The position numbers and the translations under genes were made by a program. Under the pieces are notes generated by a model that was not told the DNA's origin, did not search any database, and saw nothing but the letters and a program-made list of their open reading frames with translations. Of a DNA stretch of 64,000 nucleotides, positions 56,894 through 64,000 are shown one piece after another; the first letter of the stretch is position 1, and each line of letters starts with the position of its first letter. This DNA is from Robbsia andropogonis (lineage in GTDB: Bacteria > Pseudomonadota > Gammaproteobacteria > Burkholderiales > Burkholderiaceae). The DNA lies in assembly GCF_000970345.1 (NCBI RefSeq), contig NZ_LAQU01000017.1:1-64000 (forward strand), in the 5' to 3' direction.

Positions 56894-58327
56894 GTGCCAG
56901 CCTTACCGCCATCTTCTGAATCACTGCTTCTCACGCCGTCATTCGCCCGCCGCCGCGCCGATATCCGCGGGATTGTACAGCTGGCCTGGCCGGTGCTCGT
57001 CGGGCAACTGGCCGTCATCGCGTTTGGCGTCATCGATACTGCCATGGTCGGCCGATATTCGGCAGAAAGCCTTGCGTCGCTGGGGTTGGGCGCTTCGATC
57101 TATATCAGTATCTATGTTGCCTTGACCGGCATTCTTGTCGCCCTCTCGCCGATCGCTGGAAACCTGTACGGAGCCGGACGCGTTGCGGAGATCGGGGAGC
57201 AAACACGCCAAGCGCTGTGGTTGGCGTTGGCGCTCAGCATCATCGGCGCCGTATTGCTGGCCTTTCCAGCTCCCCTGCTCGACGTGGCGCACGCCAATGC
57301 CGAGCTGCGGGCCAACGCCACCCGCTATCTTCGCATTCTCGCTGTCGGATTACCTGGCGCGCTATTGTTTCGCATTTTCAACTCGCTCTCGACCGCAATC
57401 GGCAGGCCGCGCATTGTCATGACCTTGCAGGTTATCTCGCTGGCGGTCAAGATCCCGGCGAACTATGCCTTGATCTTCGGCTTAGTGGGCATTGCGCCTA
57501 TGGGCGGCATCGGCTGCGCACTGGCCAGTACGGCCATCAACCTGATCGATGCGTGTGCCGCGCTATGGATCATGTCACGCGGCAATGCTTTCAAGCCACT
57601 CGGCATCATTGCACGCTTTTCCTGGCCCCAATGGCGGCACCAACGGGCGTTGCTGAAACTCGGCGTGCCGATGGGCGTGTCCTATCTGATCGAAGTCACG
57701 TCCTATACCTTCATGGCGTTGTTTATCGCACGCTTCGGTACCGCCACATTGGCGGCGCATCAGATCGCCGGCAACCTGGGCGCCGTCCTGTATATGACAC
57801 CGATGTCGATCGGTATCGGCACCGCCACGTTGGTGGCGCAGCGGATTGGCGCAAATGCGCTCTCGGACGCCCGACGGATATCGAGCAGCGGCATTCTGTT
57901 CGCCAGCGTCGTCGGACTCGGATACGCCGGTATCGTACTACTGCTGCGCAGTCCGATTGCTTCCGCTTATACGTCGGATACGCGCGTTGCAGCCACCGCC
58001 GCCAGCCTGCTGGTGATCGTTGCGGCGTATCACGTCTTCGACGCGCTTCAGGTGAGCACCGCTTTCGTGCTGCGTAGCTATCAGGTGACGGTGATTCCGA
58101 CGGCCATCTACGCGATAGCGTTATGGGGCGTGGGGCTGGGTGGCGGCTATTGGATGGGCTTTGATATTGCTGGCTACCTGCCCGAGGCGTGGACCGGGGC
58201 GAAGGGTTTCTGGATTGCAAACACGCTGAGTCTGGGCGTGGCGGCGATCGGCTTGGGAATCTATCGTCGCTATGTGGTCCGACGGTTCAACGGCAATGCC
58301 ACATCGGGCACTCCACCCTCGGACTGA
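56894..58327 (+). CDS. MATE family efflux transporter
   Basis: Multidrug and toxin extrusion family antiporter in the inner membrane, expelling cationic drugs with Na+ or H+ exchange. The 477-residue protein has about 12 hydrophobic segments in two related halves; LAWPVLVGQLAVIAFGVIDTAMVGRYSAESLASLGLG opens the first and LKLGVPMGVSYLIEVTSYTFMALFIARFGTATLAAHQIAGN the second, as in NorM-like proteins. It starts at GTG 56894. Substrate not predictable. Same strand as the upstream GT39-like gene; a tRNA array on the other strand follows. Confidence 0.93.
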   Translation: MPALPPSSESLLLTPSFARRRADIRGIVQLAWPVLVGQLAVIAFGVIDTAMVGRYSAESLASLGLGASIYISIYVALTGILVALSPIAGNLYGAGRVAEIGEQTRQALWLALALSIIGAVLLAFPAPLLDVAHANAELRANATRYLRILAVGLPGALLFRIFNSLSTAIGRPRIVMTLQVISLAVKIPANYALIFGLVGIAPMGGIGCALASTAINLIDACAALWIMSRGNAFKPLGIIARFSWPQWRHQRALLKLGVPMGVSYLIEVTSYTFMALFIARFGTATLAAHQIAGNLGAVLYMTPMSIGIGTATLVAQRIGANALSDARRISSSGILFASVVGLGYAGIVLLLRSPIASAYTSDTRVAATAASLLVIVAAYHVFDALQVSTAFVLRSYQVTVIPTAIYAIALWGVGLGGGYWMGFDIAGYLPEAWTGAKGFWIANTLSLGVAAIGLGIYRRYVVRRFNGNATSGTPPSD

Positions 58328-58400
58328 CGCGGCGGTCTGCACAAGCCTTATGTGATGCGCAGGACGGGCGTCCATAAACGACGCATGTCGACCGTTCAAA

Positions 58401-58439
58401 ACGAAAACCCCTGCGTGTCTTTTGACAGGCAGGGGTTTC
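58401..58439 (-). terminator. Intrinsic terminator of the tRNA array
   Basis: AAACCCCTGC and GCAGGGGTTT pair with an inner GTC/GAC and a TTTT-type loop; on the minus strand the stem is followed by TCGTTTTG. It ends the leftward tRNA transcript 15 bp after tRNA-Asp and may also act on the MATE gene. Confidence 0.85.
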
Positions 58440-58453
58440 GATACAACACATGC

Positions 58454-58530
58454 TGGCGGAGTGGACGGGACTCGAACCCGCGACCCCCGGCGTGACAGGC
58501 CGGTATTCTAACCAACTGAACTACCACTCC
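58454..58530 (-). tRNA. tRNA-Asp (GTC), copy 1
   Basis: 77 nt with encoded CCA. The acceptor stem is GGAGTGG/CCACTCC with discriminator G; the T arm reads GCGGGTTCGAGTCCCGT and the anticodon loop CTGTCAC gives GTC. Identical in sequence to the copy at 58965-59041. Confidence 0.98.
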
Positions 58531-58618
58531 AAACTTCACATCATCGTAGTGCAAGCGCACACTATCGCGCTCTGGCTACTGGAATATACACGGCGCTCCC
58601 GCGATCTTCCCAACGTTC

Positions 58619-58694
58619 TGGCGTCCCCTAGGGGATTCGAACCCCTGTACTCACCGTGAAAGGGTGATGTCCTAGGCCTCTAGACGAAGGGGAC
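58619..58694 (-). tRNA. tRNA-Glu (TTC), copy 1
   Basis: 76 nt with encoded CCA. Acceptor stem GTCCCCT/AGGGGAC, discriminator G, anticodon loop CCTTTCACG with TTC. The second copy is at 59132-59207 and is identical. Confidence 0.98.
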
Positions 58695-58805
58695 GAAACC
58701 TTCGCTTATTACACATTCGCATTGCACGCGATCATCACGGCAACCGCTTACCGCCGCTCTGACGTCCGTGATGTTTTTCAACTTCACTTACCGCGAAAGA
58801 CCCAT

Positions 58806-58834
58806 ATTATAGGTAAGGTCTTTTACTTCGTCAA
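58806..58834 (-). promoter_or_regulatory. Sigma-70 promoter of the downstream tRNA-Glu/Asp unit
   Basis: On the minus strand TTGACG (58834-58829), a 17-bp spacer and TATAAT (58811-58806). The start would be near 58799, about 105 nt before tRNA-Glu. Confidence 0.85.
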
Positions 58835-58920
58835 GCTATTTCTCAGCATCTATGCATCAAATAGCTTGGATATGCGGGATTTCTGCATATCCTTTCCCTT
58901 TTGCGCATCATACTTAAGGG

Positions 58921-58959
58921 AAAGAAAAAGCCCGTACAAGTTTTGCTTGAACGGGCTTT
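58921..58959 (-). terminator. Intrinsic terminator between tRNA units
   Basis: AAAGCCCGT-x-CAAG pairs with CTTG-x-ACGGGCTTT with one mismatch and a 5-nt loop; on the minus strand T's follow. It lies just 6 bp after the second tRNA-Asp, so the Ala-Glu-Asp transcript should end here and the next unit uses its own promoter. Confidence 0.85.
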
Positions 58960-58964
58960 CTGAT

Positions 58965-59041
58965 TGGCGGAGTGGACGGGACTCGAACCCGCGACCCCCG
59001 GCGTGACAGGCCGGTATTCTAACCAACTGAACTACCACTCC
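58965..59041 (-). tRNA. tRNA-Asp (GTC), copy 2
   Basis: 77 nt with encoded CCA, identical to the copy at 58454-58530, anticodon GTC. Confidence 0.98.
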
Positions 59042-59131
59042 AAACTTCACATCATCGTAGTGCAAGCGCACACTACCGCGCTCTGGCACTACTGGAATAT
59101 ACACGGTGCTCCCGCGCTCTTCCCGACGTTC

Positions 59132-59207
59132 TGGCGTCCCCTAGGGGATTCGAACCCCTGTACTCACCGTGAAAGGGTGATGTCCTAGGCCTCTAGACGA
59201 AGGGGAC
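59132..59207 (-). tRNA. tRNA-Glu (TTC), copy 2
   Basis: 76 nt with encoded CCA, identical to the copy at 58619-58694, anticodon TTC. Lies 13 bp downstream of tRNA-Ala in the same transcript. Confidence 0.98.
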
Positions 59208-59220
59208 GAAACCTTCGTTC

Positions 59221-59296
<76 letters not shown>

Positions 59297-59310
59297 GACA
59301 GAGAAACAAG

Positions 59311-59339
59311 ATTATATGTAGGTTTAGCCACTTCGTCAA
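59311..59339 (-). promoter_or_regulatory. Sigma-70 promoter of the tRNA-Ala/Glu/Asp unit
   Basis: On the minus strand TTGACG (59339-59334), a 17-bp spacer and TATAAT (59316-59311), the same hexamers and spacing as the promoter at 58806-58834. The start would be near 59304, eight bases before tRNA-Ala. Confidence 0.9.
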
Positions 59340-59479
59340 TCAATCTCGCGAACAATTTCTGCTCTCGACATCGACCGATACATCGCGCACCGCGGCATCG
59401 TTTGGGATATCCGATGCCGCCCTACGTACAGGCTTGCCGCCCTTAGTACTGCGATTTACCGCTTCGCTCCAGTGCCACT

Positions 59480-60940
59480 TCACGCAACGCCGTGAGCGAG
59501 GCGTGATAATACACGGTCCTTTCCGAAAAGTTCAAGCACGGCGTCGATCGATGGCGTGTGTGTCGTTCCTGCAACCAGCAACCGGACAGGCATTGCCAAG
59601 GCCGGCATCTTCAGGCTATGCGCGGACAACACCTGCTTCAACGCGGCGCCGATCGCAGCGCGCTCCCATTCGACTGTCGCCAGCGCATCACGCAATGCGG
59701 CCACCGCTGGTTTCACGGCATCGGTGAGATGCTGCGCCAACGCGTCCGGTGCCGGCTCCAGTTCGCGATAGAACATCAATGCACTGTCCGCGAGGTCCTT
59801 CAACGTAACGGCGCGGTCCTTCATCAACGCCACCACACCGACCCAGTCTGGCGCACCGGCAGCGTTCACGTCCACGCCCAGTGCCGTCATGAAAGGCGTC
59901 GTCAGCGAAGCCAGCCGCGCCGCGTCGCCGGTCTTGATGTAATGGCCGTTCAACCATTTCAGCTTTTCCGGATCGTACTGGGCCGGCGATTTGCCCAAGT
60001 GATCGAGGTCGAACCACGAAACGAATTGCTCGCGGGAAAAGATCTCGGCGTCGCCATGCGCCCAACCCAGTCGCGCGAGGTAGTTGACGATGGCTTCGGG
60101 CAGATAGCCTTCGTCGCGATACTGCGTGACGGCCATCGCGCCGGCACGCTTCGACATCTTCTCGCCCTCCTCGTTCAGCACCGTTGGCAAGTGCGCATAG
60201 ACCGGTGGCGTGTAGCCCAGCGCCTGCAGGATATTGATCTGGCGAGGCGTATTGTTGACGTGATCATCACCGCGGATCACGTGCGTGATTCCCATGTCGG
60301 CGTCGTCGACGACGACACAGAAATTATAGGTCGGCGTGCCATCCGGCCGTGCAATCACGAGGTCATCCAACTCCTCGTTGGCAATCTCGATGCGCCCCTT
60401 CACGGCGTCATCCCACGCCACCACGCCATCCAGCGGATTACGGAAGCGCACGACCGGCTTGACCCCTTCCGGTGGCGGAGGTAGCACCTTCCCCGGTTCC
60501 GGGCGCCAGCGGCCGTCATACCGCGGCTTCAACCCGGCGGCGCGCTGCTGCTCGCGGAGCGCATCCAGTTCATCACTGGACATATAGCAGGGGTAGGCCA
60601 AGCCCTGCTCAAGCATCGACGCGACCACTTCACGATAGCGGTTCATTCGCTGCATCTGATAGAACGGACCCTCATCGATATCGAGATCAAGCCAGGCCAT
60701 GCCTTCCAGGATCACCTCGACCGACGCGTCGCTGGAGCGTTCGACGTCGGTGTCCTCGATGCGCAGGATGAAGACGCCGCCCTTACTGCGGGCAAAGGCC
60801 CAGGGATACAACGCAGAGCGGATATTGCCCAGGTGAATGAAACCGGTCGGGCTCGGTGCGAAACGGGTCCGGACCACTGCCGGGCTGGCCGCAACCGAGG
60901 GGAAGGAGGCCGACGGAGTCGACGCGGAAGATTCAGTCAT
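59480..60940 (-). CDS. gltX: Glutamyl-tRNA synthetase
   Basis: Class I aminoacyl-tRNA synthetase charging tRNA-Glu, encoded next to two tRNA-Glu genes. The 486-residue protein has the HIGH-type motif [39 protein letters not shown] and the KMSKR loop ([12 protein letters not shown]), followed by the anticodon-binding C-terminal domain. The zinc-binding Cys cluster of some GluRS is only partly visible around YPCYMS. ATG 60940 gives MTESSAS; the 14-residue upstream extension is unlikely. Confidence 0.97.
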   Translation of the reverse strand: MTESSASTPSASFPSVAASPAVVRTRFAPSPTGFIHLGNIRSALYPWAFARSKGGVFILRIEDTDVERSSDASVEVILEGMAWLDLDIDEGPFYQMQRMNRYREVVASMLEQGLAYPCYMSSDELDALREQQRAAGLKPRYDGRWRPEPGKVLPPPPEGVKPVVRFRNPLDGVVAWDDAVKGRIEIANEELDDLVIARPDGTPTYNFCVVVDDADMGITHVIRGDDHVNNTPRQINILQALGYTPPVYAHLPTVLNEEGEKMSKRAGAMAVTQYRDEGYLPEAIVNYLARLGWAHGDAEIFSREQFVSWFDLDHLGKSPAQYDPEKLKWLNGHYIKTGDAARLASLTTPFMTALGVDVNAAGAPDWVGVVALMKDRAVTLKDLADSALMFYRELEPAPDALAQHLTDAVKPAVAALRDALATVEWERAAIGAALKQVLSAHSLKMPALAMPVRLLVAGTTHTPSIDAVLELFGKDRVLSRLAHGVA

Positions 60941-61088
60941 GAACGGTCTGGAACGGCTTGAGGAAAACAAAATTATACCGCGCAAGGACAGCCGGCCCGG
61001 CCAGTTGTTACTGATCGTTAGACCGGGATCGTCGGCATGGGAGGGGCGCTACAATAGGCGGCGTACATTTCTCGTGCGCGCCCTCGCA

Positions 61089-62117
61089 ATGCGGCATCTG
61101 ATCTCGCAAGACATGCACGACAAAGACAAACTTCCCGCGACAAACCTCGAGAATGCCCATCACCCATGCGCCCATCCCGGCAGGCGCAAGGCACTGCGGA
61201 CCGGCGCCGCCGTGCTCTCCGTCGGATTGTCCGGCGCCCTCGCCGCTTGCGGCACAATGGGCATCGGCGGTGGTCGTGGCAATCAGACCAGCACCACGCC
61301 TCCACCGCCCCCCGCCACTCCCAGCAATCGTCCGTTGCGAATCGGACTGGCGTTGGGCGGCGGTGCAGCACGGGGCTTTGCCCACATCGGGGTGATCAAG
61401 GCCCTCGAGGCACAGGGGATCAAGGCCGACCTGATCGCGGGCACCAGCGCCGGGGCCGTTGTCGGCAGCCTTTATGCGACTGGCATGACCGGACTGCAAC
61501 TGAACCGTCTGGCCCTGGACCTCGACGCCGCATCCCTCAGCGATTGGGCCTTGCCATTCTTTGGCCGCGGCTTCCTGAAGGGCGTCGCGTTGCAGCAGTT
61601 CGTCGAGAAAGCCGTCGGTGGCCGACCGATCGAGAAGATGAATCGTCCATTGGGCATCGTCGCGACCGATCTCGGCAGCGGCGAACCCATTCTGTTCCAA
61701 CGCGGCAATACCGGCATTGCGGTGCGGGCGTCATGCAGCGTGCCGTCCGTGTTCGAGCCGGTACGCATCGGCGGTCGAGACTATGTCGACGGTGGGCTCG
61801 TCAGCCCGGTTCCCGCGGCCTTCGCCCATAAAATGGGGGCGGATTTCGTGATTGCCGTGGACATCTCCGCGCGCCCATCCGATCAAGCGACGTCCAGTTC
61901 ATTCGATGTGTTGATGCAGACCTTCACGATCATGGGGCAATCCATCAAGGCCTATGAGTTGGACAAATACGCCGATGTCGTGATTCACCCCGTTCTGCCA
62001 GCCATGGGCGGCAGCGACTTCCAGCAGCGCAATCTGGCGATCCTGTCCGGAGAGGAGGCCGTCGCACGCATGTTGCCCCAGTTGAAGGCGAAGTTGGCGG
62101 CGGCGCGGAACGTGTGA
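61089..62117 (+). CDS. Patatin-like phospholipase lipoprotein (RssA-like)
   Basis: Predicted lipid-anchored acyl hydrolase. A signal peptide ends in the lipobox LAAC (Cys at residue 54 from ATG 61089), then a short Pro/Thr linker and the patatin domain: LALGGGAARGFAHIGV (oxyanion hole), GTSAGAVVGSLYA with nucleophile Ser120, and DYVDGGLVSPVP with catalytic Asp234. The layout matches RssA-type patatins but with a lipoprotein signal; the substrate is unknown. ATG 61113 is an alternative start giving a shorter n-region. It is divergent from gltX and its frame overlaps gltX further upstream. Confidence 0.88.
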   Translation: MRHLISQDMHDKDKLPATNLENAHHPCAHPGRRKALRTGAAVLSVGLSGALAACGTMGIGGGRGNQTSTTPPPPPATPSNRPLRIGLALGGGAARGFAHIGVIKALEAQGIKADLIAGTSAGAVVGSLYATGMTGLQLNRLALDLDAASLSDWALPFFGRGFLKGVALQQFVEKAVGGRPIEKMNRPLGIVATDLGSGEPILFQRGNTGIAVRASCSVPSVFEPVRIGGRDYVDGGLVSPVPAAFAHKMGADFVIAVDISARPSDQATSSSFDVLMQTFTIMGQSIKAYELDKYADVVIHPVLPAMGGSDFQQRNLAILSGEEAVARMLPQLKAKLAAARNV

Positions 62118-62212
62118 GTCACGACAGGCATGTCGATCATGCAACCGGGCCGTGACCAGCGAAATGGCCCGCGCTGATCGGCCACGGCAGGACCGGATGC
62201 TGGCCAACATGC

Positions 62213-62248
62213 AAAACGCCGCCGTCCCTTTCGGGAACGGCGGCGTTT
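62213..62248 (+). terminator. Intrinsic terminator, convergent between patatin and NlpC/P60 genes
   Basis: AACGCCGCCGT and ACGGCGGCGTT pair around a short CCC/GGG-extended loop; T's follow on the plus strand and A's precede, so it can act in both directions. Confidence 0.82.
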
Positions 62249-62351
62249 CTCGCACGGCACGGCAGCGTAATTCTACTGGCAAATGCCCACCCGGATCCGA
62301 TCGAGCAAAGCAGCACACCAGGACTTCAGTCGCCCGTCTGCAGGTAATGGA

Positions 62352-63200
62352 TCAATACGCGACGCGGCTCGCCTGCTGCAAGCGGGTAGCGATATCGGTA
62401 TTGCCCTCGCCATCACCCGGCAGGTCGACCCGACGTGCACCACGATACCGCGTGAACCAATACTTATCTTCCATATTGTCGACGCGAATAGAACTACCCG
62501 TCGACGGCGAATGCACGAACTGATTGTTACCGATATAGATGCCCACGTGCGAGATCGTCCGGCGCATCGTGTTGAAGAACACAAGGTCGCCCGGCTTCAA
62601 ATCGCTCACTGCCACTTTCTCGCCCACGCGGCTCATTTCCTCGGCGCGGCGCGGCAACGTAAAGCCCATCGCATCCTGGAACACATAGCGCACGAAACCA
62701 CTGCAGTCCAGGCCCGAATCGGGTGAATCCCCACCCCAGCGATAATGCACGCCAATCAGGTTCAACGCTCCGTCCACCACATCGCCCGCCTTGCTCGCCA
62801 CGCCCGCGAGGAAGGAGGTCTTTGGTGCATCCTTTGCAGCCGAGGCCAGATCAGCGCTCGAAGGACCGCGAATCGCGCCCTGTGTGACACCTGCCGCGGC
62901 TTTCGGGGCCACCGTGCTCAGGTCCGACGGCGGCAACGATGCCTGCTGCAGCGCCGGCGCGGCCACCGTGTTCTGCGTTACCGGTGACTGCACCGTCATC
63001 CGGACACCCGAACGATCCACGCTCGTGTAACCGGTCGTGGCAGGCACCGATACGTTCGACTGGGTCAGCGTCGATTGCGTCAAATTCGGGAACGTCGTGG
63101 CGTCATCCGCCAAAGCAACGTGGGAAGCGGCGACCGACACGCCAGCCGCGAGGCCTACGGTCAATCTTAGAAGTGGATGATTCGCGGTGCGTAGCTGCAT
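62352..63200 (-). CDS. Secreted NlpC/P60 family peptidoglycan endopeptidase
   Basis: A 282-residue exported protein. The signal peptide from ATG 63200 ends around SHVALADD (AxA-type cleavage), followed by about 110 residues of Thr/Ser/Ala-rich linker. The catalytic domain has GVHYRWGGDSPDSGLDCSGFVRYVF with nucleophile Cys166, PGDLVFFNTMRRTISHVGIYIGN with His218, and FVHSPSTG with His230, completing the Cys-His-His triad. Predicted role: cleavage of D-Glu-mDAP bonds in cell-wall stem peptides. Unlike the copy at 46-47 kb it has no lipobox. Confidence 0.92.
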   Translation of the reverse strand: MQLRTANHPLLRLTVGLAAGVSVAASHVALADDATTFPNLTQSTLTQSNVSVPATTGYTSVDRSGVRMTVQSPVTQNTVAAPALQQASLPPSDLSTVAPKAAAGVTQGAIRGPSSADLASAAKDAPKTSFLAGVASKAGDVVDGALNLIGVHYRWGGDSPDSGLDCSGFVRYVFQDAMGFTLPRRAEEMSRVGEKVAVSDLKPGDLVFFNTMRRTISHVGIYIGNNQFVHSPSTGSSIRVDNMEDKYWFTRYRGARRVDLPGDGEGNTDIATRLQQASRVAY

Positions 63201-63355
63201 CGGACGGTAATTTTTGCCTGGGCGGTGGGCTGACAGAAGCGCTTTGACCGATACTAACAGATCAAATCCCGACGTCAAACCGTTTGGCAGAAATTGCAAG
63301 GAAAAATCACCACCGGGTAAATTTTCACAAGTAAAAACGCCGCAAAAATAATATG

Positions 63356-64000
63356 TTACGAACGTGTGTCAGATTCGAAAAGTGCCTCTTTTCGTGTCAC
63401 TTCGGGGCTTCGCACCCCCAGTAAAAGTTGCCGGGCATAGGGATGGGAGGGCGTGCGAAGCAGCGCTTCCGCGTCTCCGACCTCAACGATTTCACCCTGC
63501 CGCATGACCGCGATACGATGTGACATCGCGGCAATCACGTCCAGGTCGTGACTGATGAACAGGTAAGCAATACGGTGTCGTCGCTGCAACGCTGCAAGGA
63601 GATCGAGGACCTGACGTTGCACGGATACATCAAGTGCACTGGTCGGTTCGTCCAACACCAGCAACCGTGGCGCCAATACCAGCGCCCGCGCAATCGCGAT
63701 GCGTTGACGCTGGCCACCCGAGAAGGCATGCGGATAGCGATGGAGCGCCGAGGCATCCATACCCACCTCTCGCAACGCCTCCATGGCACGTGCCCGGCGC
63801 TTCGCCGCATCCCACTGCGGCAGGTGCAGCGCCAATCCCTCTTCAATGATCTGCGCCACCGTTTGACGCGGGGACAACGCGCTGTACGGATCCTGGAACA
63901 CGACTTGAAACTGCGCTCGCACGGCCCGCGCCGCCGCGCCCCGCGGCGATTGCGGTCCGGAGAACGGCGCGCCATCGAACCAGACCTGACCGCTCGACAG
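63356..64000 (-). CDS. Oligopeptide-type ABC transporter ATP-binding protein, C-terminal part
   Basis: ATP-binding subunit of a peptide/nickel-type importer. The open frame runs off the window end on this strand, so the Walker A region is outside. Visible motifs: Q-loop VVFQDPYSALSPRQTV, signature FSGGQRQRIAIARAL, Walker B LLVLDEPTSALDVSVQ, and the H-loop FISHDLDVIA. After the core comes the HPYARQLLLGV segment typical of Opp/Dpp/Yej ATPases. The sequence most resembles the second ATPase half of YejF by eye. GTG 63922 is an internal codon, not the start. Confidence 0.9.
   Translation of the reverse strand: MSSGQVWFDGAPFSGPQSPRGAAARAVRAQFQVVFQDPYSALSPRQTVAQIIEEGLALHLPQWDAAKRRARAMEALREVGMDASALHRYPHAFSGGQRQRIAIARALVLAPRLLVLDEPTSALDVSVQRQVLDLLAALQRRHRIAYLFISHDLDVIAAMSHRIAVMRQGEIVEVGDAEALLRTPSHPYARQLLLGVRSPEVTRKEALFESDTRS

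Larger units (their letters stand above)
58454..59217 (-). repeat. Tandem duplication of a tRNA-Glu/tRNA-Asp unit
   Basis: The segment from about 58457 to 58704 (tRNA-Asp, spacer, tRNA-Glu and about 10 bp beyond) recurs at about 58968 to 59217. The tRNA genes are identical; the 88- and 90-nt spacers differ by four substitutions and a 2-nt insertion. The copies are separated by about 260 bp of unique sequence holding a terminator and a promoter. Confidence 0.9.

Noticed and set aside
58722-59188. Short open frames across the tRNA array
   Set aside because: They translate tRNA genes and spacers; the tRNA structures explain the sequence.

Overview
The window looks like chromosomal core sequence from a betaproteobacterium of the order Burkholderiales, most likely a Burkholderiaceae relative of Burkholderia, Paraburkholderia or Robbsia. 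This rests on gene content and order (dapC-dapD-dapE-prmB, alaA-hom-thrC-moeA-moaD-moaE-clpB, rpsF-priB-rpsR-rplI-dnaB, trxA-rho-rpmE2), the presence of PriB, a split-gene lipid A L-Ara4N pathway, and high GC with strong GC3 codon use. I see no transposase, integrase, phage gene or CRISPR array. The genus is an inference.

Layout. 1-6.2 kb: lysine/peptidoglycan precursor genes (dapC fragment, dapD, an ArsC-like protein, dapE), prmB, cardiolipin synthase and a glutathione peroxidase. 6.3-18.5 kb: translation and repair genes (yheS-type ABC-F, prfC, radA), lplT, thiD, and a leftward tsaB-rimI-uracil-DNA-glycosylase-DUF1853 chain with overlapping ends; then an acyl-CoA-binding protein. 18.5-25.2 kb: rhlE with a long leader, isocitrate lyase preceded by a perfect palindrome, a universal stress protein, a GGCT-like protein and galM. 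25.3-34.7 kb (leftward): clpB with a clear sigma-32 promoter, moaE, moaD, a frameshifted moeA, thrC, hom, alaA. 35-42.8 kb (rightward): an Mth938-like gene followed by arnT, arnB, arnC, arnA formyltransferase, arnA decarboxylase and arnD, the L-Ara4N lipid A modification pathway. 43-48.7 kb: a Bcp peroxiredoxin, a PIN-PhoH protein, an NlpC/P60 lipoprotein, and a frameshifted pit phosphate transporter with its DUF47 partner. 48.8-54.9 kb: dnaB, rplI, rpsR, priB, rpsF, trxA, rho, rpmE2. 55-64 kb: a GT39-like membrane glycosyltransferase, a MATE transporter, five tRNAs in a partly duplicated Asp-Glu array plus Ala, gltX, a patatin lipoprotein, a second NlpC/P60 protein and the edge of an oligopeptide ABC ATPase.

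Most of the window is ordinary housekeeping. The items most worth a second look are two genes (moeA and pit) each broken by one indel in a homopolymer, the uracil-DNA-glycosylase/DUF1853 pair, the split arn operon without visible arnE/arnF, the palindrome upstream of aceA, a possible small RNA between rhlE and aceA, and the duplicated tRNA unit. I found no clear evidence for a wholly new system.
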